Origin: Pseudomonadota bacterium
Lineage (GTDB): Bacteria; Myxococcota; Bradymonadia; UBA4248
Direction of reading: 5' to 3'
DNA length: 22,517 nt
Assembly: GCA_017629415.1 (NCBI GenBank)
Contig: JAGBXG010000323.1
Span: 1 to 22,517, forward strand
Position numbers and translations under genes: made by a program. The notes beneath the pieces are model-generated. The model ran no database searches. It was not told the DNA's origin and saw nothing but the letters and a program-made list of their open reading frames with translations. Positions within the stretch are counted from its first letter, which is position 1. Each line of letters opens with the position of its first letter. Shown piece after piece: positions 15,352-22,117 of the stretch.

Positions 15352-16485
15352 TTACCCCATTGGGAAGCCTGCATTGTTGGGGAGGCCTGGGGAGTAGAAG
15401 TTTTTCACGCCGGATTCGAGGGTTTTGACTGAGGTGTGCGGCACCATGGTTTCGTTCGATTGGCTGTTGTTTTCGTCTTGTTCGCGGCCGGCGGCGGTAC
15501 CGATTTCGGTTTCGGGAACCACGGCGGAATGGATGATTGTGCTGTCGGTGCGTTTGACAAGTTTGATGTTGCCTGAAGTGGTGCTGAGGGCATCGGCGAG
15601 GTTGTTGGTAGCCAGGGTTTTGGCATCCATATCGAGTGCCGTTAAGGTTTGGCCTGCGGGGTGAAGGATGAGATAGGTTTGGGCAGGAATGCAGCCTTTG
15701 GCTTGGATTTCATGGCCTTCGTAAGTGAGGGAGAGGTTGTAAAGCTGCAAAGTTTTATCGGACTTGTTGTAGAGTTCGATATATTTCATTTGCGGATTGG
15801 TGGAGTGTTGCATTTTGGCGCTGGTGTCGGGGTTTGCAAACACTTCATTGATAATGATTTCGCCTGTTGCTGCGGTATCCGGGCAATCGATGGCTTTGCA
15901 GACATGATCGACGCAGTTGTAGGATGTGCAGTCGTTATCTGTGTTGCATGGTTTTTCATCTGTGCAGGTGGCACCGCAACGGCCGCCGCAGTCTATGTCA
16001 GATTCGTTGCCGTTTTTGATGCCATCGCTGCATGAGGTACAGGTTTTGTCATCACAGAAACCGCTGGAACAGTCATTGGCTGTATGGCATTGGATGCCGT
16101 CTGCGCATTTGGCGCATGAACCGCCGCAGTCGATGCTGGATTCGTCGCCGTTTAAGATGCCGTCTTCGCAGGGATCGATTTGGATTTGGCAAATATCGTT
16201 GTCGCAATTATCGCTCAGGCAATCGGCATTGACATAACAATGCATATTTTCTGCGCATTTGGTGCATGAACCGCCGCAGTCGATATCGGTTTCGTTGCCA
16301 TTTTTTATGCCGTCATCGCATGAAGTCTGGGGTTTTGTGTTGTTGCCGTTATCGTTGTTGTTATTGTTGTTATCATTGGGCTGAGCGGTTTCGCAGTTAT
16401 GAATGCAGATGACGTCGTCGTCACATCCGGACAAGCAGCAGAATGCGATGGCAGCCAAACTCATGATTTGATATATTTTATTCAT
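15352..16485 (-). CDS. Lipoprotein with Cys-rich DIDCGG repeats and a lamin-tail domain
   Basis: A 377-residue predicted surface lipoprotein. GGAG lies about 8 bases before the ATG. The signal peptide ends in LSGC (Cys21), followed by an Asn-rich linker (residues 38-49). Three repeats of the form C-x-DGIKNGNE-x-DIDCGGSC-x2-C-x5-C-x5-DC-x4-C occupy roughly 56-99, 106-149 and 152-197. Residues ~209-325 form a lamin-tail domain (GEIIINEVFANPD, MKYIELYNKSDKTLQLYNLSL), an immunoglobulin-like fold found in many secreted bacterial proteins. The CGGSC repeats differ from those in the 4439-8488 cluster. Such proteins are frequent in Myxococcota; a binding or adhesion role is inferred. A terminator with three bulged palindromes follows. 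Confidence 0.88.
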   Translation of the reverse strand: MNKIYQIMSLAAIAFCCLSGCDDDVICIHNCETAQPNDNNNNNNDNGNNTKPQTSCDDGIKNGNETDIDCGGSCTKCAENMHCYVNADCLSDNCDNDICQIQIDPCEDGILNGDESSIDCGGSCAKCADGIQCHTANDCSSGFCDDKTCTSCSDGIKNGNESDIDCGGRCGATCTDEKPCNTDNDCTSYNCVDHVCKAIDCPDTAATGEIIINEVFANPDTSAKMQHSTNPQMKYIELYNKSDKTLQLYNLSLTYEGHEIQAKGCIPAQTYLILHPAGQTLTALDMDAKTLATNNLADALSTTSGNIKLVKRTDSTIIHSAVVPETEIGTAAGREQDENNSQSNETMVPHTSVKTLESGVKNFYSPGLPNNAGFPMG

Positions 16486-16545
16486 GATGAATCTCCGGGA
16501 ATCAGATGGAAGTTTCTATCTTTGAATTCAGCGTGGAAGGAATGG

Positions 16546-17760
16546 TTAATTGTTACTTAACCAAATATCGCGCATTTTTTGGCCTTTGCCTTCTGGATCC
16601 ATAAAGGTGTCTCGTCCGCTGTTGTTTCCCTTAAAGTTGTTCATATAAGTGCTGTACATTGAAGTTCTTGTATCAATTTCAGATTTTCCGGTACGTTTGG
16701 CTTGTTCGGCGACAAAAGATTGCGGGAAATAGATATCGAACATGTGTTTGCCGTGTACGGCGCCATTGGCCATTTTGCCGTAACATCGTGCGGCATAGTT
16801 GCCGGAGAGGTGGCCAGCGGTGGTATGTCCGAAGACGGTGGCATCGGGTCCCATTTCTTCGGAAAGCAGCTGTGCGAATGACCCTTTACCTTTATCAAAG
16901 GGGTCGATTTCCGGGATAGGTTTTCCATATCCACCGCGTCGTTCGAACCAATCTTCATCATTGTTCGGAGCAAGTGCTGTGCTGCAGGCGTAGAGCTGAA
17001 CGCGCAGTGCGCTGTTGTTGAGGTAGCCGTAAACGGTTGAACCAAATTCCGAAATATTGGCACTTTTGAAAGAGTTACTGCCGAAATTGAGTCCATTTGA
17101 GAACCCGTGTGTCATGACGGTCAGATTTTTAATTTGTGAACATTTGCTGTCGTCATATCCCTCGCGAGGATTGTCTTCGAGGCATTGAACCACGGCAAGG
17201 CCGGTTTCGAGGATACCGGTTTTGAATTGGTCGTAGGTTTTCACTTTTCGATAAATATCTTTGCCTAATGCGCCGCTTGCGACGTTAAGCGTATGATATT
17301 CTTTAGAGAAACTATTTGCCTGGCTATGAAATTCACCGGCCTGATCGGAACCGTTGTAGGCCAAAACAATATTGTAGCCGTCGGGGTAATTATCTCGGAT
17401 GAAATCGGCGAGTTCTGGTGAGCAACTGGCAGCCGAAGAGGATGCAGGCATATCGGTATGCGGACGATAAATCCAGCCATCGGTATCGCCATATTTAATG
17501 TTGAGCCATCCGGCTTGTTCCTGGATAATTTCTACGGTTTTACCATATCGCAGGCCGCCGATACGATCGTACCAGGTGCCGGGACCTGTTCGGACGGAAA
17601 TGGCGCCTTTGGTGACGGTTGCCGTGGAAAGGGCAGCCTGAGTTTCAGAAAAATCGTTGAAGCTCATGTCATCGGTTTCGTCTGTACATGAGTTTAAGGC
17701 CAATCCCATGAAGATTGCCGCGCTGAGGGCGGCAAATTTAAACCATCGAATTTGTTTCAT
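16546..17760 (-). CDS. SH3b lipoprotein with a putative caspase-fold (clan CD-like) domain
   Basis: A 404-residue predicted lipoprotein. The start at 17760 has GGAGG four bases upstream; a longer frame to 17799 has no such site and would hide the signal. The lipobox ends at Cys25 (ALNSC). Residues ~48-100 are a bacterial SH3 domain (VRTGPGTWYDRIGGLRYG, GWLNIKYG, GWIYRP), which often binds cell wall. Residues ~129-350 contain TVMTHGFSNGLNFG (His218-Gly) and LRVQLYACSTA (Cys259), then FAQLLSEEMG and VFGHTTAGHLSG. A His-Gly after one hydrophobic strand and a Cys after the next is the arrangement in clan CD cysteine peptidases and related DUF4347/CHAT-like proteins. The SH3b call is firm. The peptidase-like fold is inferred from motif order, and activity is unproven. 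It could instead be a non-catalytic relative. Confidence 0.7.
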   Translation of the reverse strand: MKQIRWFKFAALSAAIFMGLALNSCTDETDDMSFNDFSETQAALSTATVTKGAISVRTGPGTWYDRIGGLRYGKTVEIIQEQAGWLNIKYGDTDGWIYRPHTDMPASSSAASCSPELADFIRDNYPDGYNIVLAYNGSDQAGEFHSQANSFSKEYHTLNVASGALGKDIYRKVKTYDQFKTGILETGLAVVQCLEDNPREGYDDSKCSQIKNLTVMTHGFSNGLNFGSNSFKSANISEFGSTVYGYLNNSALRVQLYACSTALAPNNDEDWFERRGGYGKPIPEIDPFDKGKGSFAQLLSEEMGPDATVFGHTTAGHLSGNYAARCYGKMANGAVHGKHMFDIYFPQSFVAEQAKRTGKSEIDTRTSMYSTYMNNFKGNNSGRDTFMDPEGKGQKMRDIWLSNN

Positions 17761-17779
17761 AAGCCCTCCAAAGTTAGAA

Positions 17780-17802
17780 TTATTGTTCTTCAAAAACAAT
17801 AA
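17780..17802 (-). promoter_or_regulatory. Leader inverted repeat upstream of the SH3b lipoprotein
   Basis: Arms TTATTGTT (17780-17787) and AACAATAA (17795-17802) form an 8-bp inverted repeat about 20 bases upstream of the start codon and just before its ribosome binding site. It may be an operator or a leader hairpin; the data do not decide. Confidence 0.35.
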
Positions 17803-17903
17803 CTTGTATCAGTTTAACCCCTTATGTTCTGAAATGCCAATAAAACGGACAGAAATCAGCATTTCTAGGTTTTGGAAAACATTGGAAAGTGATGTTTTTA
17901 TGG

Positions 17904-18043
17904 GCAGTGCTATTTTGCTCAAAGAGGCGTGCTTTGGCACTTCTCTTTGAGCAAAATACGCCCTGCTTTTTATAGGCTGTGCTATTTTGCCCAAAGAGGT
18001 GTGCTTCGCTCTTCTCTTTGGGCAAAATACGCCCAGCTTTTTT
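17904..18043 (-). repeat. Two long bulged palindromes between divergent genes (cluster 5)
   Basis: The elements are 17904-17966 and 17976-18037, near-duplicates. Read on the minus strand each has an outer 7-bp stem with one G-A mismatch, a bulged G (17959 and 18030), and a perfect 16-bp inner stem (starting TATTTTGC, ending AAAGAG). Instead of a plain loop, an extra small hairpin sits at the tip. T tracts follow on the plus strand (17967-17970 and 18038-18043). The second T tract ends 30 bases before the kinase ATG. No separate gene is seen between 17761 and 18073. Confidence 0.85.
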
Positions 18044-18073
18044 CGGCTTTGTGAAAATAAAAAGGTTTACGGC

Positions 18074-19864
18074 ATGCATAAAGATATCAATGGTGCAGAC
18101 ATGCAGATAGACAAGGTCGATCCGAACCTTTCCAGACTGTTAAAGGGCAAATACGATGTCCAGTTCAAGCTTGGGCAGGGGGCGCAAGGCAATGTCTATT
18201 TGGGCCGATGTCTTGCTGACGACAAGTTGGTTGCCATCAAAGTTCTTCGCGTCAATTCTGCAAAAGATTGGAAACAGTATGAGCTGTTTGAACGTGAGGC
18301 CAATGTTCTCAAATCTATCAATGTGCCGGGAACAGCCAGATTTTATGAAGCCATACAGGATTTGGATTCTGCGGTGCCGATGTCTGTGATTGTGCAGGAA
18401 TATATCGAAGGACGCTCACTTCAGTCCTATATTGATAAAAATGCGCGGTTTTCATTTGATGTCCTTTGTGGCATTTTGATAAAATTATATTGTATTTTAT
18501 GTGATTTACATAACCGGATACCGCCGATTATTCATCGTGATATCAAGCCTTCGAATATTATTTTGCGTTGTTCCGATAAATCGGCTGTTCCGGATGTTTT
18601 TTTGATCGACTTTGGAGCGGTAGCCAATCCTCAGGTTCAGGACGGTGGTTCAACTGTAACAGGGACGTATGGTTATATGGCTCCCGAGCAGCTGGTTGGC
18701 AAACCTACGCCGGCAAGTGACATTTATTCGTTTGCGGTTTTGGCCGTTTATCTGTTCAGCGGTGTTCCGCCCGAAAAAATAGAAGTGCAGGATTTGCGTC
18801 TTTTGATTGATCCGCATTTGGAACATCTGCCTCACGCCGTGACCGTGTTTTTGCGTCAGATGCTGGATCCGAGTCCGGTGACACGTCTGGTCGATGACCG
18901 TATCATATTGGATACGTTGCGGAAGTTTCAGAAGCTGCGGTTTACGACGAATGGCTTGAAAACAAAGAAAGCTTCCCATGATTATAAGATAGAAAATGTC
19001 ATGGTTTTGGGACAACCCGGCAACCTAGAACTTTGGGAAAGTCTGCCCGATACCACGCCGCGTAAACTGGATCCCGTTTATCACCGGATGTTGAAAGCTT
19101 TTCATCGTCTGGCCGGAAATAACATGAATAATCGTGGCTCAAACTACAGCTCAAGCTATACATCAAACTATAGCTCAAGTGGTTTGAACCAGATTTTCCT
19201 GTATCTGAGGGATTTTGAAAACCTGTGGAATTCCCAATCAGGCGTTGTCTCATACATCATTGCAGTGGGATTCACAGTGGCGATTATGGGGGCAATTCTT
19301 TTGCCTATTTTGTTCGTACTATTGTTTCTAAGTTTCGTCGCCGTCCTTGCATTGCTGACTACAATTTTGAGAGTAGAGTCTGTCAATATATTTCTTGCAT
19401 TAAGTGTCTGGGGCAGCTTTTGTGTGGTTGGCATCACGACGGTTATTCTGTTGTTGAAAGGACGTAAGTTCAACAAATATACGATTTTTACACAGGGCAG
19501 AAAGTCATTAGCAGTGATTGATCGTGTTGAGCTGATTTCTGTGCAGTTTAGATCTAACGATTCACGCTATATGAGCATATCACAATCGATGTACAGCACA
19601 TTTCGTCCATTGTGGCGTGTCGTTTATTTCTTTAATCCGCCCGATGATGATAACAGTGAACCGGTATTTCACACGTATTACAGCGATGTGCCGCCTGTAC
19701 ATTTAAAGAAAGGCGATACGTTGCCTATTTTGTATCAGATTGTGAATAAAAAGGCATACAGTGTGCCTTATCCGCTTCCACCGCATACTTCATTGTTCCA
19801 ATGTCAGGAATACGCCAAGTTGTTCGCGCGTGATCTTGAATTGGTCACGGTGCCGCAGGTGTAA
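18074..19864 (+). CDS. Membrane-bound Hanks-type serine/threonine protein kinase
   Basis: Phosphorylates proteins on Ser/Thr in the cytoplasm. The start at 18074 is favoured because AAAGG lies 9 bases upstream and the more upstream frame runs through a palindrome; Met10 is an alternative. Of 596 residues, ~27-290 form the kinase domain: glycine loop LGQGAQGNVY (33-42), Lys56 in VAIKVL, catalytic loop HRDIKPSN with Asp156, DFG at 179-181, and APE at 203-205. All key residues are intact. A Ser/Tyr-rich linker (SSSYTSNYSSS) follows. Two or three membrane helices lie at ~392-435 and ~441-463, then a ~130-residue soluble C-terminal domain (RVVYFFNPPDDDN, KKGDTLPILYQI) that resembles DUF3592-type membrane-associated domains, with low certainty. 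The neighbour at 17760 is divergent; a shared regulation is possible but not shown. Confidence 0.9.
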   Translation: MHKDINGADMQIDKVDPNLSRLLKGKYDVQFKLGQGAQGNVYLGRCLADDKLVAIKVLRVNSAKDWKQYELFEREANVLKSINVPGTARFYEAIQDLDSAVPMSVIVQEYIEGRSLQSYIDKNARFSFDVLCGILIKLYCILCDLHNRIPPIIHRDIKPSNIILRCSDKSAVPDVFLIDFGAVANPQVQDGGSTVTGTYGYMAPEQLVGKPTPASDIYSFAVLAVYLFSGVPPEKIEVQDLRLLIDPHLEHLPHAVTVFLRQMLDPSPVTRLVDDRIILDTLRKFQKLRFTTNGLKTKKASHDYKIENVMVLGQPGNLELWESLPDTTPRKLDPVYHRMLKAFHRLAGNNMNNRGSNYSSSYTSNYSSSGLNQIFLYLRDFENLWNSQSGVVSYIIAVGFTVAIMGAILLPILFVLLFLSFVAVLALLTTILRVESVNIFLALSVWGSFCVVGITTVILLLKGRKFNKYTIFTQGRKSLAVIDRVELISVQFRSNDSRYMSISQSMYSTFRPLWRVVYFFNPPDDDNSEPVFHTYYSDVPPVHLKKGDTLPILYQIVNKKAYSVPYPLPPHTSLFQCQEYAKLFARDLELVTVPQV

Positions 19865-19991
19865 TTTTGTTTGATAGGTGCTTGAAATTCACCATAGATT
19901 TAATGGTTTTGAGGTTTAGATGAGTTTGCATATCAGCATTTGGGCGTGGTGGAGTAGACACTTTTGTTTGGATGAGTGCCAAAGAACGAGC

Positions 19992-20034
19992 AAAAAAAAG
20001 GCGGCGCGTATTGCCGTGAGGCAATAGTGCCGCC
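19992..20034 (-). terminator. Intrinsic terminator of the PIN-PhoH gene
   Basis: Read on the minus strand, the 8-bp outer plus 7-bp inner stem palindrome at 20000-20034 is followed by eight T residues (plus-strand A run 19992-19999). It is the last of three palindromes downstream of the PhoH stop codon. The remaining gap 19865-19991 shows only a weak GGTG/CACC stem after the kinase gene and no gene. Confidence 0.8.
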
Positions 20035-20102
20035 CAAGCCGGGCGTATCGTCAGATAGCCCGGCGTCATAAAAAGGCCGGGCGTATCGTCAGATAGCCCG
20101 GC
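20000..20102 (+). repeat. Three bulged-G palindromes, two of them identical (cluster 6)
   Basis: Bulged G on the plus strand. 20000-20034: GGCGGCGC/GTGCCGCC, bulge 20008, TATTGCC/GGCAATA, loop GTGA. 20038-20064 and 20076-20102 are identical 27-mers: GCCGGGC/GCCCGGC, bulges 20045 and 20083, TATC/GATA, loop GTCA. The identical pair is spaced 38 bases start to start. Confidence 0.88.
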
Positions 20103-20113
20103 GTGATAAATAT

Positions 20114-21526
20114 TTACAGGATGTTAGAGGCGATTTCGGCCAGTTTGGAGCGTTCGCCCTTGCTGAGGGTGACGGTGGCGGCGATGTCATAGCCTTTCAT
20201 CTTGTTGATGACGTAGGTGAGACCGTTGCTGTCGGCATCGACGTAGGGGTTGTCGATTTGGTACGGGTCGCCGGTGAGGACGACTTTGGTGCCCTGTCCA
20301 ACGCGCGTGATGATGGTTTTGACTTCATGCGGCGTGAGGTTTTGGGCTTCGTCGATAATGATGTACTGGTTGGGGATGGAGCGGCCGCGAATGTAGGTGA
20401 GAGCTTCGATTTGGAGGAGTCCCATATCGATGAGTTCTTTATAGCTGCGGTGACCGCGGCGTCTGTCTTCTTCGTTGAGTCCCATGAGGAATTCGACGTT
20501 ATCGAAGATGGGCTGCATCCAGGGGTTGAGTTTGTCTTCGATGCCGCCGGGGAGGTAGCCGACGTCTTTGCCGAGCGGGAAGATGGGGCGCGCGACGAGG
20601 AGTTTGCTGTAGGCTTGTTCTTCGGTGGCTTTTTGGAGGCCGGCGGCCAATGCGACTAGGGTTTTACCGGTACCGGCTTTGCCGAGGAGTGTGACGAGTT
20701 TGATGTTGTCGTCAAGCAGGCAATCGAGGGCAAAATGCTGTTCCTTGTTGCGTGGTTTGATGCCCCAGCAGCCGCCGAAGCCCGGACGTGTTGTGGCAAG
20801 TGTCACGATTTTGTTCTGATGCGGGATGAGGCGTGCCAGCACGGTGTGGTTTTCTTCGGCGCGATCGACGAGGCGGACGTATTCGTTGGCATAGAGGCAC
20901 GAGGCGGATTCGTCGAGGCCTTCGGTGATTTCGGCGCATTCCCAGGCATTGTTGGCGCGTTTGGATTCGACGAACGGGACGATGACTTCGCGCGTGGCGT
21001 AAAGTTCGTCGATGAGGCTGCCGTCGACGCGGAGTTCAGCGGCGCCCGGATAAAGTTCATCAATGGAGAAGCTGCGTTCTTCGTAGTTTTCGCTCTGGAG
21101 GCCCATGCCGTCGGCGCGGATACGAAGGTTGGTATCTTTGGTGATGAAGATGCACGGCACATCGGGTTCTTCGGCCTGAACGCGCAGCGCGACGCCCATA
21201 ATCAGGGTATCGGGTGAATTTTTGCTCGTGGCGATATTATCCTGCGGCAGATATTTGCGGTCTGTGGTCAGGACGCGGATGAGGCCGCCTTCGGGCATGC
21301 GCACGCCTTTGGCGAGGTTGCCTTGGGCTCTGAATTCATCGAGGACGCGGCTGAATTGACGTGCGGAGCGTCCGAGTTCATTGAGCTGGCGTTTGAAATT
21401 GTCGACCTCCTCGACGACATAAATCGGAATAATAACGTTGTTCTTCCCAAACTTTGTAATCGCCTGCGGGTCATGCAGAATAACGTTGGTATCGAGAACG
21501 AAATTTTTCACTTTGCCAGAATTCAT
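20114..21526 (-). CDS. PIN-domain PhoH-family ATPase (PhoH2/YlaK-like)
   Basis: Fusion of a PIN ribonuclease domain with a PhoH ATPase, as in PhoH2 proteins, which are reported RNA helicase/ribonucleases. A strong AAGGAAGG stands 6 bases before the ATG. The 470-residue length is normal for the fusion. The PIN domain covers ~1-135: FVLDTNVILHDP with Asp12, the YVVEEVDNFK strand with Glu39/Glu40, Asp106, and TKDTNLR with Asp131, which together give the acidic metal site. The PhoH part runs from ~245 to the end: Walker A GKAGTGKT (282-289), the VARPIFPLGKDVGYLPG segment, and Walker B IIIDEAQN (389-396), then VVLTGDPYQID. All expected residues are present. It is monocistronic, ends in a palindrome terminator, and is convergent with the kinase. 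Its physiological RNA target is unknown. Confidence 0.93.
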   Translation of the reverse strand: MNSGKVKNFVLDTNVILHDPQAITKFGKNNVIIPIYVVEEVDNFKRQLNELGRSARQFSRVLDEFRAQGNLAKGVRMPEGGLIRVLTTDRKYLPQDNIATSKNSPDTLIMGVALRVQAEEPDVPCIFITKDTNLRIRADGMGLQSENYEERSFSIDELYPGAAELRVDGSLIDELYATREVIVPFVESKRANNAWECAEITEGLDESASCLYANEYVRLVDRAEENHTVLARLIPHQNKIVTLATTRPGFGGCWGIKPRNKEQHFALDCLLDDNIKLVTLLGKAGTGKTLVALAAGLQKATEEQAYSKLLVARPIFPLGKDVGYLPGGIEDKLNPWMQPIFDNVEFLMGLNEEDRRRGHRSYKELIDMGLLQIEALTYIRGRSIPNQYIIIDEAQNLTPHEVKTIITRVGQGTKVVLTGDPYQIDNPYVDADSNGLTYVINKMKGYDIAATVTLSKGERSKLAEIASNIL

Positions 21527-21753
21527 GACAACCTTCCTTTACCCGGTAATGAGAATGCACCCCCGTGCCCTTGCGAACAGAATATAATCAAATCCATTCG
21601 TCATGGTAGTTTTTTAGTAAAATTTATTCAGGTTTGCAGAAGATTTCAAAAGTCGGGAATAATGGAGAATTTTTTACTTTTTACGGAATGGTTGGTTTTA
21701 AATTTGCAAAGCTTAAGTTAAGGCATGTCGGTATGTTGCCATATTGGTATGTC

Positions 21754-21993
21754 GCGCTATGTCGGCGTTGCCGCCATACGCGCTTTTTTTGCTCGCTCTT
21801 TGGCGCGCCTTCTTCGTCAACTGCGTTGTTCAGCTCAGTCACGTGCGCTGGCACGCTCCTTCGCTTCACGCCTTGTTTTCTCGAATTCGCATCCAAATAG
21901 CGGCAAAAATATATGTTTTCAATGAACGCGCTATGCCGGCGTTGCCGCCATACGCGCTTTTGGGGCCGGTGCTATCTGACGATACGCACCGGC
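21754..21993 (-). repeat. Three bulged palindromes upstream of the PIN-PhoH gene (cluster 7)
   Basis: Bulged G on the minus strand. 21754-21783: GCGC/GCGC, bulge 21779, TATG/CATA, one mismatch, CGGC/GCCG, loop of 3, followed by T7 on the plus strand. 21928-21957: nearly the same sequence, bulge 21953, followed by T4. 21965-21993: GCCGGTGC/GCACCGGC, bulge 21985, TATC/GATA, loop GTCA on the minus strand. They lie in the 591-base gap 21527-22117, between divergent genes. Nothing else in that gap looks coding. Confidence 0.82.
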
Positions 21994-22008
21994 TTGTTTT
22001 TCACGAAT

Positions 22009-22035
22009 TTGCCACCATTCATCATATATGATAAT
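22009..22035 (+). promoter_or_regulatory. Candidate promoter with overlapping palindrome for the Ser/Gly repeat gene
   Basis: TTGCCA (22009-22014) and GATAAT (22030-22035) are 15 bases apart, a short spacing. A perfect 12-bp palindrome ATCATATATGAT (22021-22032) overlaps the -10 region and could be an operator. The predicted leader is about 75 bases. Confidence 0.3.
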
Positions 22036-22117
22036 GGAATAAAATTGGGCTTGTTTCAGGTGTTTCTGAAAGATAGCAAATTTCGTAAGATTCAGGATCT
22101 AGGTTGCTGGTTTAAAT

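Noticed and set aside
17809..18079. Minus-strand open frames in the gap between the SH3b lipoprotein and kinase genes
   Set aside because: Their peptide sequence repeats itself because they cross the two duplicated long palindromes; they are repeat translation, not genes.
20000..20102. Short evenly spaced repeats that might suggest a CRISPR array
   Set aside because: There are only two identical units with an 11-base gap, no spacer-length sequence and no cas genes; they are hairpins of the bulged family.
21634..22031. Several overlapping short open frames in the gap between PIN-PhoH and the Ser/Gly repeat gene
   Set aside because: They consist largely of translated palindromes and low-complexity non-coding sequence, and none has a ribosome binding site or recognisable domain.
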